Assembly: GCF_015832195.1 (NCBI RefSeq)
Contig: NC_052027.1
Coordinates: 2,480,001 to 2,544,000 of the forward strand
From: Motacilla alba alba
Taxonomy: Eukaryota; Chordata; Aves; Passeriformes; Motacillidae
DNA length: 64,000 nucleotides
Direction: 5' to 3'
A program made the position numbers and the translations under genes. Each line of letters starts with the position of its first letter. The first letter of the stretch is position 1. Shown one piece after another: positions 12,941 to 23,825 of the stretch. The notes beneath the pieces are model-generated. The model saw only the letters and a list, made by a program, of their open reading frames with translations. It was not told where the DNA came from and made no database searches.

Positions 12941-14457
12941 ACCTCACAAACACTTTCTCACCTGCTTTTCGTTCCCTCAGAGTGTTGCTTTTGCCTCTGT
13001 GGATTAAAGGGAGAGGTTTTATGGTTTACTGATACTTCAGTGAACCCAGCAGGGCCCCTGGTTAGTCAGGGCTGGGCTTTTATTTTTGGGTACTGCTGCC
13101 CACCCCCTCAGCATCCTCCAACAAAGCAGTTTCCTGCTAATTCCTTTCAGGGCTTAGCTGGATTTGGAATCAATCTTGCTGAGAAAGTCAGCCAGACAAA
13201 GAGGTAAAATCGTGACAGGCTTAGTCATTTTTATTTTGCCTGAATCAGTGAGAAAGGTGCTTTTTTTCTCAGTTCCTGCACTTCAAATGTAACTTTCCTT
13301 CTGCTAATTTTTGACAGGAGTTTGATTTTGGGGCTGTCTCACCTATGTCTTCCAAATCAATCCCCTGAATCCCTAACCCAAAGTTTAATATCATCCATTA
13401 TTCAACACCTTCGGTAGGACTAACTTGAAAATGAGTAATCTCTGAGTAAAGCTGTGCAATTAATGCTGAAATACCTCAAGTACGGAGTAATTCCAAATAG
13501 CACTCCCCACAGCTGTCCTCAGAGCATCCCAAAATACCTCTGAAGTCTCTTGTTATCAGGATTTCTCTGCGATTCAGTGGTAGATCCTGGCTCACCTTAG
13601 TGGGCATTTTGCATCCAAGTGAAAAAATCTTTTTCCTGCAAACTGAACTCCACACCAGCTCCTCTTCCACTGAGCTTTGCCCGCTTTGCTCTATCATTTT
13701 TATCACTCTTTCATTTGCCATATCAATTGTTCCATGGGTGCTGCTCCCTGTGGTACCCAGCACCAACCACAGCCTCACCTCACTCACGATGGAAGGGCAC
13801 CCTGGAGTTTCCTTTCTCCTTGAGGTATTTTTTGGGCTGCCTTTGGACAAATCTTCCACTTTGGCAGCCTTTTCATTCTTTGCAGCTCCAACAGCCTGTG
13901 TTTTATTCGGAAACATTGCATTTACTACAACCTAAAGTGGTCATTATTGTTCAGCTGTGCTCACCACTGCTCTCCTTTCCCTCCCCTCTCTTTCCAGCTG
14001 CTTTCCCAACTTATCCAGCGTGTCCAGGCTCACTTATCCCTGCCTGCACCAGACACAGCACAGTTATGCTTCTTTCCCTGAGCTCAGTGTCCTCAGAGGA
14101 GTATTTAGGTTAAGAGCAGTTTATTCCTGGCTGGAACTGCAGCAATTGTGAGCAGGTTCATAAGCCAGGATTCTCCTTTGCTTCAGGCAGTCGAGTAAAA
14201 GCTGAGGTGATGGCTCAGATGGAGTCAGACCTGGAGAGGGGCAGCAGAGGGGGATGGAGCAGCCCTGGCTCCACGTTTGGGGCATGGCAGCAGCACAGGG
14301 GGTGGATAATCCTATTAACAAGCAGGAAAAAAATATGGGAAATGCTCAAATGGTACATTGAACAGGGAACAGGAAGACCTGAGCAGGAGTGTGCTGAGGA
14401 CCCAGCTTCAGGCTTGGACTCAGCTTCTGGGAGCCCCACCTGAGTAAGGGCAATTCC
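12941..14457. other. Unique non-coding sequence
   Basis: No supported gene. The 164- and 146-residue frames at 13619-14113 (plus) and 13476-13916 (minus) overlap each other and resemble no family I recognise. The leucine- and serine-rich composition of the plus frame follows from a C+T-rich strand. Confidence 0.45.
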
Positions 14458-14600
14458 ACAGAATCCTGGGATCTCTGAGCTTGGAAAAGCCCTCCAGGAT
14501 CATCCAGTCCAGCCTGTGCCCAATCCCCACCTTGTCCCCAGCCCAGGGCACTGAGTGCCAAATCCAGCCCTTCCTTGCACACCTCCAGGGATGGGAACTG
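14458..14600 (-). mobile_element. CR1 LINE fragment, older subfamily, antisense
   Basis: Starts with ACAGAATCCTGGGATCTCTG then GCTTGGAAAAGCCCTCCAGG, the antisense start of a CR1 3' end, and continues through TGTCCCCAGCCCAGGGCACT to CACCTCCAGGGATGGGAACT. The expected continuation is replaced by a minisatellite built from the CTCCAGGGATGGG segment. Confidence 0.8.
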
Positions 14601-14745
14601 CACCTCCTCACCTTTCCTCATCTCCAGGGATGGGGGTTCCACCTCCTGACTCTTCCTCACCTCCAGGGATGGGAACTGCACCTCCTCACCCTTCCTCACC
14701 TCCAGGGATGGGGGTTCCACCTCCTGACTCTTCCTCTCCACACCT
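14581..14745. repeat. 39-bp minisatellite inside CR1, alternating A/B units
   Basis: CTCCAGGGATGGG recurs at 14583, 14622, 14661 and 14700, exactly 39 bases apart. Units alternate between GGGAACTGCACCTCCTCACC-type and GGGGTTCCACCTCCTGACTC-type, so the true period is 78 bases. Because 39 is a multiple of three, open frames on both strands read through as repeated peptides; these are artefacts. The founder sequence is the CR1 segment it sits in. Confidence 0.9.
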
Positions 14746-14922
14746 CCAGCCTGGCACAGGTGATTTTCCTGGCAATTTTTGCACAGACTTTAGCCTGACT
14801 TTATCCTGCTCAAAATCTGCTCGGTAGTTAAACAGCAACAACAAATATTTAGAGTACATTCGCCTCTACAAGACTTCTCTCCTTTGAAAAAAGGAGTCTG
14901 TTTCTTTATATGTGAAGTTTTT

Positions 14923-15018
14923 CAGAGAATCAGAAAGCTTTGGATTGGAAAAGACCATAAAGATAATCTTGTCCCAACCCCCTGCCATGGGCAGGGACAC
15001 CTTTAGCCCAGGCTTTTG
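14923..15018 (-). mobile_element. CR1 3' fragment, antisense
   Basis: CAGAGAATCAGAAAGCTTTG then GATTGGAAAAGACCATAAAG and CCCCCTGCCATGGGCAGGGA match the antisense CR1 3' end. It breaks off after CCTTTAGCCCAGG, so only about 95 bases remain. Confidence 0.85.
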
Positions 15019-17321
15019 CAAAGGAATTCATGAATAACTGTTGCTGTTTCAATGATGTAGGAAACACAGATTTTCCTCGGGAGCAGAAGGTCCCTCTGAC
15101 AAGCCTTTCCCCTGTGGCTCTGCCCTCACAGACAGATGGGAATGCAGCTGCCCAGGCATTAGAGTTTCGTACCAAATATTGGTATTTATTTGGATTTTTT
15201 GGGTGGGAAAATTGAGCCAGGACTGAAAATGCAAACGTAACTGATGGATTTGTTGGAATAGAGGAGGCAGAGTGTGCTCAGGGAAGAAATCAGACCTGCA
15301 CCTCCAGTGGTTGTGCAGTAACACAGGAAAGGAGAGGGTTAAATATAATATTTATGGCTTTTAGCTTTGTGTGATAGCTCCAGAAAGGGCTGGGTGACCT
15401 CTGTGGAGAGGCTGCAGCAATGTGTCACCACTAATGATATCAGTGCTGAGGGAAAGGTGGCAGTTTAAGTGACTTTAACAGGGGTAAAACCTCTAACCCG
15501 CTGTGCAGCCCAAGCGCTCCCTCTAAACCAGCAGACAAAACAATTGCTGGGAGAGAAATTCCCTCTCTGGGGCCTGCAGAGCTTTCCTGCTATTACCAAC
15601 CAAAGGAAAACAAACCCATCAGTGGGGAAATGAGGAAAATTAGCAGAATGGATCAGTGTGAGCAGAGGCTGGATGTGCGGTGCCAGGGACAAGTGACAGT
15701 AAAACAGCTCCCAGCTGTCACCAGCCAGGGTTATCCCCCTCTAAAGCACCGGGAGCAGCTGGAATACTGGCTGCTAGCTGATAGATCAGAGGAGGGAAAC
15801 TGAGGCACGAGGGAGAATCGGCAGCTCTGCTGGAGGTCACGGTGTGGGTGCCCAGTGTGGCTCTGGGGAGAATTTCGGGTTTGTTTCTCTTTCCTTGGCT
15901 CAAGGACAAACTCCTTGGAAGCAGCAACACCCAGGGAAAGGCAGGGATTCACAGATCCACTGCACAGCAGCCCAAATTCTGTCCTGACCGAGGGTTTTCA
16001 GCTGAGGGTGGGACACTGGGTAGTCCATGTGACACAGCTCTCTCATTTAGCTGATAAAAATCTCCACCTTATCTGGCTTCCTTTCCAAATGGAGGGAGTA
16101 CAATTTCCAGGGAGGTTTGCTCTGGTCCCGCTGCTTTTGTAATTTCATGGTAGGATTATCAGAAACTGCTGGGAGAGATGGAGTTGCAGGAACTTCTGTG
16201 CTTTTAATCCCCATTTCTCTCACCAAAGGCACCACTCGTGTTCTGCACACCCCAGACTCGCTGAGGGAACAAAAATGGATTTGAATGGCTGAGGTGCACC
16301 AGGGCTTCAGGAACAGTGCCAAACATTCTGTGATCCAGGCAAGCTCATTCCTGATGTCCTGACCCTATAAGGGACCAGGCAGTGGAAAAAGGGTGTTTGA
16401 AGCAGAAATAATCACTAAATGTCTGAAAATGCATTCGTTTCAGTGAGAAACTTGGTGCAGAACTCCATCCCAGCCAGGTTCTACATTCCCACTGTGAATC
16501 CCAGGGATGGGAATTAGAATCAGGTGCTGCTTAAAGGTACCCACTTGATATTTACATTCCTTTCTGCAGCAGAGGATCCTTGTTTTCCAGCCAGTCTTCC
16601 CCCATTTAATAAGAGATAAGTTTAATAAGAGAATTTTAATAAAAGATTCCTTGCAGGCATCACCACAAAGAGGGATTTGGGATCCTCATGCTTTGGTTGC
16701 AGCCATGGGAGAGCTGAATTCATTACTAAATATAAAGCATTTATAATTTTTGTCTGAAGAATCTCATTAAAAAAAATGTATCTTATTGGTGATCACATCA
16801 GGGTGTCCTGAAGAGAAGGAAGGATTTATTGTAGGGAAAGTAGGCAGAATACTTTTATTTGTTTGAGCTGCCTCAGGTGGGAGCTGGATCAGAACCCTGG
16901 GGAGGGTTTTTGTGTACCTGGGTCACTCATGTTTGGATATAGCCAATAAAACCAGCTCCTGGGAAACCAATTCCACTCCTTTCCATGTTATTATTGTGCA
17001 AAGAGCAAGGACAGAACACAGCTTCTCTCATCATTCTGATGTTTTCCATCTCTTTTAACAAGAGCATTACAGCAGATGCTGTCAGGAATTTTAATAAAAC
17101 AAACTGCCTTTCTGACTCACTTGGTCCTTTCCTTCTGGTCTTCATAGGCTAAAAATACATCTGAGGGTCTGAGGGAAATTCTTCTTCTTCTCCCCAGCTC
17201 CTTCCTCCCATCCCTCTCTCAGTGCTCCCCTCAGCACTGCATGCTCTGGAGTTTGGACGGTGCAGGAAACCCAGAACACAAAGACCCCCAAAATGAATGA
17301 AGAGATGAGATCAAATAATGA
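15019..17321. other. Unique non-coding sequence with possible SINE trace
   Basis: No gene recognised over about 2.3 kb. A short stretch at 15788-15850 resembles an ancient MIR-type SINE and is listed separately. Frames here (for example 15855-16142) are short and featureless. Confidence 0.45.
15788..15850 (-). mobile_element. Possible MIR-type SINE remnant
   Basis: GGAGGGAAACTGAGGCACGA followed after about 25 bases by GCTGGAGGTCAC resembles the antisense 3' part of the amniote MIR SINE (GAAACTGAGGCAC, then AAGGTCAC). The exact shared core is only about 13 bases, so chance similarity is a real possibility. Confidence 0.3.
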
Positions 17322-17629
17322 GATGTCTTGGGTTGGGAGGGACCTCAAACCTCATCTTATCCCCATGGGCAGGGACACCTCCCACTGTCCCAGGCTGTCC
17401 CAGCCCCAGTGTCCAGCCTGGCCTTGGACATGCCAGGGATCCAGGGGCAGCCACAGCTGCTCTGGGAATTCCATCCCAGCCCCTTCCCACCCTCCCAGGG
17501 AACAATTCCCAATTCCCAATCTCCCATCCATGGCTGCCCTCTGGCACTGGGAGCCATTCCCTGTGTCCTGTCCCTCCATCCTTTGTCCCCAGTCCCTCTC
17601 CAGCTCTCCTGGAGCCCCTTCAGGCACCT
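17322..17629 (-). mobile_element. CR1 LINE fragment, antisense, about 300 bp
   Basis: Reads from the CR1 3' end (GATGTCTTGGGTTGGGAGGG) through CATGGGCAGGGACACCTCCC, CCAGGGATCCAGGGGCAGCC, CACAGCTGCTCTGGGAATTC and GGCACTGGGAGCCATTCCCT to CTGGAGCCCCTTCAGGCACC. The copy is 5'-truncated, as is usual for LINEs. Long overlapping open frames on both strands come from this C+G-rich repeat and are not genes. Confidence 0.93.
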
Positions 17630-20149
17630 TTATGACAGACCAATCATTTTCTCCAAAATTTTGGGAAGAAGCCCCTGTGTCCTCAAGAATAAAAGCAGCA
17701 GGAAGAGCTGACCAGCCCCAGCTGGGGCTTCTGCACCAGGAGCCCCTTGGAGGAGAGGAGACAGAGCTGAGAGCAGAAAGGTATGGAAAAATTCCAGCTT
17801 TTCCTCACTGCTTCTCCTCCAGCCTCTGAAACTGAGGCGTTCAAGTCCCCAGGAGGGATTTTTGTGCAGAAATATCCTGCTGGCTCGCTGCTCTGTGCTG
17901 ACTTGGTGTGTTTAGCACTTTCCTAGCTCCAGGTAGGGTTTCCATAGCTCTGATGCTCTGTTCACACTTGTGTGTGGGTTTTTTACTCCAAAAAACTGTT
18001 AAGTACAGTGCCCAGATCTGTTTTGATTGGGGTTGTACTTGTTTACTGTGATTAGGCACTTGAAGATGCTTTGTTCTCTTTTTAAGGTGTTTATTTTTTC
18101 ATTGCATATTCTGCACTTGTGGAAAGCCTTTGTGTAAACAAGAGACTTGTGGAGCCTGATCGTTTTTGGATGCAAACAGGGTCACCCAATCCCCTAAATT
18201 CTGCTGTGGCTGGGGTTTTTTGTGTGACCCAGGGATGGTTTTTGCCAGGCAGGGAGTTGTAGCTGTAAAACTGTGCCTGAATTTCTTTGTGTCTCCACTT
18301 CTCCTGGAGACAGACGAAGCTACAAACATGCCCAAGCCCAGAGTTATGGCCAGCTCTGAATTCAGCCCTTGGGAGGAAGGAATAAATGACTTTTTGGGCC
18401 AGACTTGCTGGTTTTCCTCCTCTGCAAGGGCCTCCCCTGCTCCAGAGACAGGGTGAGAGGCTGGGGACAAGCGGGGCACCATTAAGATGGGTTTTGTGTC
18501 TCTTTGTCCCTGGGGAAGGTGAGCAGAGGCCAAGCTGTGCCAATCTTCTGCAATAAACACAGTTTCTAACAGAGGGAATACTGTAACATGCAGTTTTGGG
18601 GAGGAAAATACAAATTTGATGTTGTTTAGTAGAGCTGATCTATTCCCACATACTCACAACATATCTTCTAATGAAAATTCTCAGTTCAAACACAAATAGT
18701 GCTTTGAGCCACCCAACTTTGTGTTTTAAGGCCCCTTAGGCACACTGGCGCCTTGTTCTGTGAGGGAAATACTTGCTCCAATGGCAAGAAATTAATTTTA
18801 GGGTAGCTTATTATGCACCACAAACCTTTTTAATAGTGCTCATAAAGCTGGAAGCAAAGGAAAAGAGACATGGCTCCTGCTTGATTTAAAGCACTTAGGT
18901 TGTTATGGATTATTTATAATTTTATCCTCAGCATGGAAGGTAAAACTTGTAATCCATGGCCAGCAGTACCTCACCAGCGTCTGAAACCCACAGCTGCAAA
19001 CATTGGGGGGTTTTATTTTTCTTTTTTTACACGATAAAATGTGATCTATGGCTGTTGCTGACTTCATAGAGGTACTGATTTGGGACTTTTTAGAGCCATA
19101 AAACCTACGAAGCAGAGACTTGTGGAATGTGCAACACTGACACAGTGCCTCTGGAGCACCACAGGCAAAGCTGGCTGATGGAGATGGGTTATTTGTGGGG
19201 ATGTGGTGCCTGGAATTACAAACACTGCAGGGTTTAGTGGCACTGAAAAATTCTCTGAACTTTCAGGACTTTGTGTGGAAGTCACAAGTCTCCTCTCTTC
19301 GGGGGAGAAAAATAAAAGGGGGGGTGGAAATGCTACTTCAAGGAGTAAATATTTGGATTTTAACTCACAAGATTTATCTGCAAAGGGTTGCAGTGCTGAT
19401 AAAAGGACAAGTAACTGTTATTTGCAGAGTTGTTTGCATCTTGCTTGATCATTCAGCTCCATAAGTGCTGCAGGAAATTGTCAGCTCGGAGCATCCTGCT
19501 CCTGCAAAAGCTGCTGGAGGAGCCCCTTTCCACATGCACCAGCTGTCTGAAGGCAAGGATTCACCCCAAAAGCACCATGGGAATATCTGATTTAACAGAA
19601 AGTTCTAGTCAGACACTTGCTTCTGGAAGCACAGACTTCCCAAACTTTTGATAAAGCATCATATCCTTTAAAGCTGTGTCATGCAGCGTAATTAGATAAC
19701 AATATCCAAACACTCCTGCAGGGCTTTGGGTGCAGACCCAAAGTTCAGTACAGGCTGTGAACCTGCTTTATATTTTCCTCTGACGATTCAAATGAGCAAC
19801 AGGGAAAAACTTTCCTTTTAGGACTTACCTACCTTTTCCTGCAGATTTATGTTTATTGCTTTTCCACCTTCAGCTGGCAGAAATGAGGTTAGGCTCTCAT
19901 TACCCACTTCAGCTTTTCATATGCTGCAGAAAGTCATCTGGAAGTGCCAGAATTAGCACTGTCATGCTCTGTGTTGCCCGTTTCACTGCAGCAGGGAGCT
20001 GTGATAGCCTCAGTGATGTACCTGTGGTGCCTGTGGCCAGCACAGTCTGGGCTCTGCTCGCCTCAGCCCTCACACGCATACAAATTCATCCCACACCTCC
20101 TTTTCTGCCCACAACGCACACGTTCGGAGCATCAGCCATTTCCAGGCAC
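17630..20149. other. Unique non-coding sequence
   Basis: No gene supported. The two minus-strand frames of about 150 residues at 18091-18560 overlap in different frames and have no recognisable domain. A G-run with A-rich flank (around 19315-19325) is the only low-complexity feature of note. Confidence 0.45.
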
Positions 20150-20194
20150 GCAGAAGAAATAAAGCAGCGAGTTTTTCCCCCTTCTCTCCCCCTT

Positions 20195-20300
20195 ATGCAA
20201 ATGAAAAGGAGCGAGGAAGGATAAAAACCCAGCCCAGCAAGCGCGGCTCCCCGGCACCATCCACGCCGCGGCAGCCAGCACGGTTCTGTACTTACAGCTC
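20195..20300 (+). promoter_or_regulatory. Candidate promoter: octamer plus TATA-like box
   Basis: A perfect octamer ATGCAAAT lies at 20195-20202. About 18 bases after its end is a TATA-like GGATAAAAACCC (20219-20230), followed by a CpG-rich leader (GCGCGGCTCCCCGG, CCACGCCGCGG). This spacing is typical of octamer-TATA promoters. On the opposite strand a consensus splice donor (GAGCT then GTAAGTA) maps to 20290-20300. No start codon with a convincing reading frame follows. Function is inferred only. Confidence 0.3.
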
Positions 20301-20613
20301 CGAGCAGGGAGGTGTCTCAGGGTCTCCACAATTTTCTGCAGGACTGTTTGGAGCTCTCAGCAAGGCAGGGTGTTCAGCGAGGCAGAACGGAGCCGTGTGG
20401 AAGGTCTGTGCAGCTGGGAGATAATGGAACTGTTTTCCCAGCTGGGACCACGAGCCTTTTATCCGCCGAGCGTTGCGTGGCTCTTCCCCGGTACTGAGCG
20501 TGAAATGCGCTGCCTTCCCCGTGCTGCTCCAGCCAGCACCCACACAATTAGTGCCTCAATCAGATAAACAGCTCCTACAGTTTGTGCATATCCCTGTCTG
20601 GAAATTGGGGATG

Positions 20614-20744
20614 TATAAAAATCAGCTCTGCCTGGCTCATCCTTCAGGAAAGCTGAGCGAGCGAAAGCGCAGCTGTCAGAGCGGAGCATGAAAGATTAAA
20701 TGTGCTCTTGCTGTTCCTCTCGTACAAATATGAGCTCCTGTCAG
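20614..20744 (+). promoter_or_regulatory. Candidate TATA box and first exon
   Basis: TATAAAAA at 20614-20621 is followed after about 25-30 bases by a CpG-bearing leader (GCGAGCGAAAGCGCAGCTGT) and, at 20742-20750, by CAG then GTAATC, a plausible splice donor. An in-frame ATG at 20700 reads 15 codons to that donor. This arrangement could be the promoter and first exon of a non-coding or unannotated transcript, but no downstream exon could be found. Confidence 0.25.
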
Positions 20745-20750
20745 GTAATC

Positions 20751-21151
20751 ACAAACCTCTCTCCTCAAAAACTGGGTCACTGCACGGGCTCAGGTTTGGA
20801 ACAGGAGTGGGAATAGTTTTGTTTGGTCCTGGTCCCCACAACCGCGTCCTGAGCTCTGTCAGGTCCAGCTCGTGGGGTGGGAGCTGCCCCTTGAATCCCA
20901 TCCCAGCCCCGAGTGACCTCTTCAAACACTCAACTGCCCCGTCCTATGTTACATATTAAACAAATTTATATTTAAAAAGGGAGGGGAGACTTGCTTGTCT
21001 AAAGCAGCGCTGACATAAATTCTGATTGAACTTCAAACCTTCTTGGATTTCCATTTTCCCTCTTGGGGCTGCTTCAGCAGAGGAAAGGCAGAGCCAGGCT
21101 CGGGAGAGTCCTTCCCTTAGTGAGAAAAGTTACTTGAATTTATCACTGAGT
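20751..21151. other. Unique non-coding sequence
   Basis: About 400 bases with no recognised element. The frame at 20702-20959 (85 residues) runs over the proposed donor and has no family resemblance. Confidence 0.4.
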
Positions 21152-21439
21152 TCCAGAGTGGTTTGGGTTGGAAGGACCTTAAAGCCCATCCAGTGAGTGT
21201 GAGCAGGGACACCTTCCACCATCCCAGGTCGCTCCAATCCCAACCTGGCCTTGGGCACTGCCAGGGATCCAGGGGCAGCCACAGCTGCTCTGGGAATTCC
21301 ATCCCAGCCCCTCCCCACCCTCCTAGCCAGGAATTTATTCCCAATCTCCCATCCATCCCTGCCCTCTGGCACTGGGAGCCATTCCCTGTGTCCTGTCCCT
21401 CCATCCCCTGTCCCCAGTCCCTCTCCAGCTCTCCTGGAA
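21152..21439 (-). mobile_element. CR1 LINE fragment, antisense
   Basis: Begins TCCAGAGTGGTTTGGGTTGG, continues with CACCTTCCACCATCCCAGGT, GATCCAGGGGCAGCCACAGC and AATCTCCCATCCATCCCTGC, and ends at CTCTCCAGCTCTCCTGGA. It is 5'-truncated. It lies in the opposite orientation to the CR1 at 22067-22435, so a transcript across both could fold back on itself. Confidence 0.93.
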
Positions 21440-21599
21440 CCTTCTCTGATGACGTTGGAAGCCCCTCAGCTGTCCTGCTCTGCTCTTGGGCTGGGAAATG
21501 GGGACAGCAGGACATGGCATCCCCTGGAATGTGCCCCCAGGTGCCCAGCAGCCCCTGCCAGCCCCATCCCGAGCTCTCCTCCTGATTAACATAAACAAT

Positions 21600-21870
21600 T
21601 TTGCACTTTCTTCCTGTGAGCTTCTCAAATGAGCTTTACTGACAATTAATTAAGCCTTGCAGCACCTTCTAAAGGAGATAGGCATTATAATTAGCAGCTC
21701 CATTTTTAATTAGGAATAAAATTTAAAATGGAATTTTAGGTATTTCCTCATTAAAAATTTCTTCTAAATAATTATGAGGCTTTTTCTAAGTGGTATCAAG
21801 AGTAAATAGACTAAAAGTTGCTTGCAACAAATTAGCCCAAGCTTCTTGTAGCCAATTTTAAAAGTTTATT
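21600..21870. promoter_or_regulatory. Candidate conserved non-coding block between inverted CR1s
   Basis: An A+T-rich unique stretch with clustered homeodomain-type sites: GACAATTAATTAAGCC, CATTATAATTAGCAGC, TTTTTAATTAGGAATA, CTAAATAATTATGAGG. It lies between two oppositely oriented CR1 copies. The motif cluster is visible; regulatory function is inference. Confidence 0.25.
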
Positions 21871-22066
21871 AAAAATTTAGTCTTTTCTATGTCAAAACAA
21901 AAGAATTTCCTTAAACATTTCTTATCCAACAAGACTGGGAACAGAATTTCTCAGTTGCTGAGGAAGTTAATGCTGTTAAAATTTTTAAATTTCCAACTGA
22001 AAATGAAAAAAAAAATTATAAATATTTCTTCAAAAGGTGAATTGTTCACTTCAAGATTTCTGTGGG

Positions 22067-22435
22067 GCCAGGCTGGGGGAGCTGGAGGTGTTCACCTGGA
22101 GAGGAGAAGCTCCAGGGAGAGCTCAGAGCCCTTGCAGGGCCTGAAGGGGCTCCAGGAGAGCTGGAGAGGGACTGAGGACAAGGATGGAGGGACAGGACAC
22201 AGGGAATGGCTCCCAGTGCCAGAGGGCAGGGCTGGATGGGAGATTGGGAAGGAATTCCTGGCTGGGATGGAATTCCCAGAGGGGCTGTGGCTGCCCCTGG
22301 ATCCCTGGCAGTGTCCAAGGCCAGGCTGGATGTGACTCTGAGCAGCCTGGGACAGTGGGAGGCGTCCCTGCCATGGCAGGGGTGGCACTGGATGGGATTT
22401 AAGGTCCCTTCCAACCCAAACCATTCCATGGTCTC
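22067..22435 (+). mobile_element. CR1 LINE fragment, sense, about 370 bp
   Basis: Among the longer CR1 copies here. It begins CCAGGCTGGGGGAGCTGGAG, then GAGGAGAAGCTCCAGGGAGA, GGGCCTGAAGGGGCTCCAGG, GGAATGGCTCCCAGTGCCAG, GGATCCCTGGCAGTGTCCAA and ends GGTCCCTTCCAACCCAAACC ATTCCATGG. A T-run follows the end. Frames through it on both strands are artefacts of the repeat. Confidence 0.95.
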
Positions 22436-23718
22436 ATTTTTTTTTTCATTCAACAAAGACTGTAACACTTCTACAGCTGCACTTTGAACTTCTGAATATC
22501 TGAATTTTCTTTTTATTAGAACTTGTAAAGTTCTGATTTAGATTTTTTCTGAACTATCTTATACCCTTTTAAAGATTCCATCCATATCTTTGAGAAATGA
22601 CACAGAAAGTGATGATAAATTTGAATATTAAACCAGTCTTTTCCTAGAGGTCAGGATAATACGTTTGCATGTTACCAAAATTTTGTGGCTTTGCCCGGTA
22701 CCCTGTCAAAACAAAAATTCATTGAAATCAACATTTCTTTGTCAAATATTTTGCTTTTGAAGAAAATCACATTAAAAACAAAAAATCCCAAAAAAACCAA
22801 ACCAAAACAAAAAAAAACCACAAACCCCCCCCCCCCAAAAAAACCCCAAAAAATTAAGAAACAATACCAAAGCAAGCACTGCTGATTAAAAAAAAATAAA
22901 AATAAAAAAAAAACCAAAAAAACCCACAAAAACAACAACAACAAACCAACTGGAACTCTGTTGTGTTTCCAGCTGTCAGAAACCCTTCCCACCATTAAGG
23001 AAGGGCTGCTCCTCTTGCAGTTTTGACAGCGTCAGAGCACAGACAACTCCTGCAAACTGAGGCCACCTCAGCAGCCTGGGCTGGGCCTGCTGTCACCTCA
23101 GGAGTTGGCTGTGGAGCGACAGAAGTTTCCCTGTCTCAGGATGAAGTGCACAGTGTCCTTGTGTAGCTTTCAGGACACTGTCGTAGGCTAAAAATACCTG
23201 GGCGATAGGATCTGGTCTATGAAGCAGACAGGAGAGCATCAGGAGGGAATCAGGAGTTGAGCCAAGGTGTCTCTTGCACAAACTCGGGCTGGAAGACACT
23301 TCCTGCTCTGTTTGCTCGTGGAAATTGGAGATGCCTTGGGGTGATACACGTGGGATTGTCACGGTGCCTTCAGGAGCTCTCCAGCTCCCTGTGGCTCTGT
23401 CAGCTTTCTATCTCTCCTCCAGACACAGGAGATAAAGCCAGGATGTCTTTATCAACTTCTTAACTGAATTAGATCAAGGACTAACGCGATCTAAACTCTC
23501 CACTGTGCGCAAGAAGCAACTTGTTCAAGGGCAAATCCCTGCGACCACAAAGGCAAAATTTAAGGCCTGAGATGAGTTTTTTAAGCCAAGGATCCCATCC
23601 CATGAGGTGCTTTGCTCAGCCAGTGCCACCTTCTGCCCTGACATTCATCCGTCAACCCACCCGAATTGCTATTTGCTGTTGACCCCAGGCAGAGGGTTCT
23701 GGTTACTCTAAAATCCTA
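22436..23718. other. Unique and low-complexity non-coding sequence
   Basis: Contains an A-rich and C-rich simple stretch (22768-22950) and otherwise unremarkable unique sequence. No supported gene. The minus frame at 22672-22995 encodes a phenylalanine-rich peptide that is only the translation of the A-run. Confidence 0.5.
22768..22950. repeat. A-rich low complexity with C-run
   Basis: About 180 bases of A-runs interrupted by CC/CCC (AAAAACCAAACCAAAACAAA and similar) and a run of about 12 C (around 22826-22837). The strand asymmetry (no G for long stretches) suggests decayed poly-A or slippage expansion. Confidence 0.9.
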
Positions 23719-23825
23719 AATCACAGAATTGCAGAATGGTTTGGGTTGGAAGGGACCTAAAAGATCATCTCATTGCAACCTCCTGCCATGGGCAGGGATA
23801 CCTCCACCCATCCCAGGCTGCTCCT
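23719..23825 (-). mobile_element. CR1 3' fragment, antisense
   Basis: AATCACAGAATTGCAGAATG then GTTTGGGTTGGAAGGGACCT, AAGATCATCTCATTGCAACC and CATGGGCAGGGATACCTCCA. It ends after CATCCCAGGCTGCTCC. About 107 bases of the 3' end survive. Confidence 0.93.

Noticed and set aside
14581..14745. CRISPR-like regular spacing of a direct repeat
   Set aside because: Units are contiguous minisatellite copies without unique spacers, in a bird genome; no cas-like genes.
14346..14827. Repeated-peptide frames on both strands
   Set aside because: Created by a 39-base tandem repeat inside CR1; a period divisible by three keeps every frame open.
17260..17829. 189-residue plus-strand frame
   Set aside because: Most of it is the antisense strand of a CR1 3' end, with overlapping frames of similar length on both strands.
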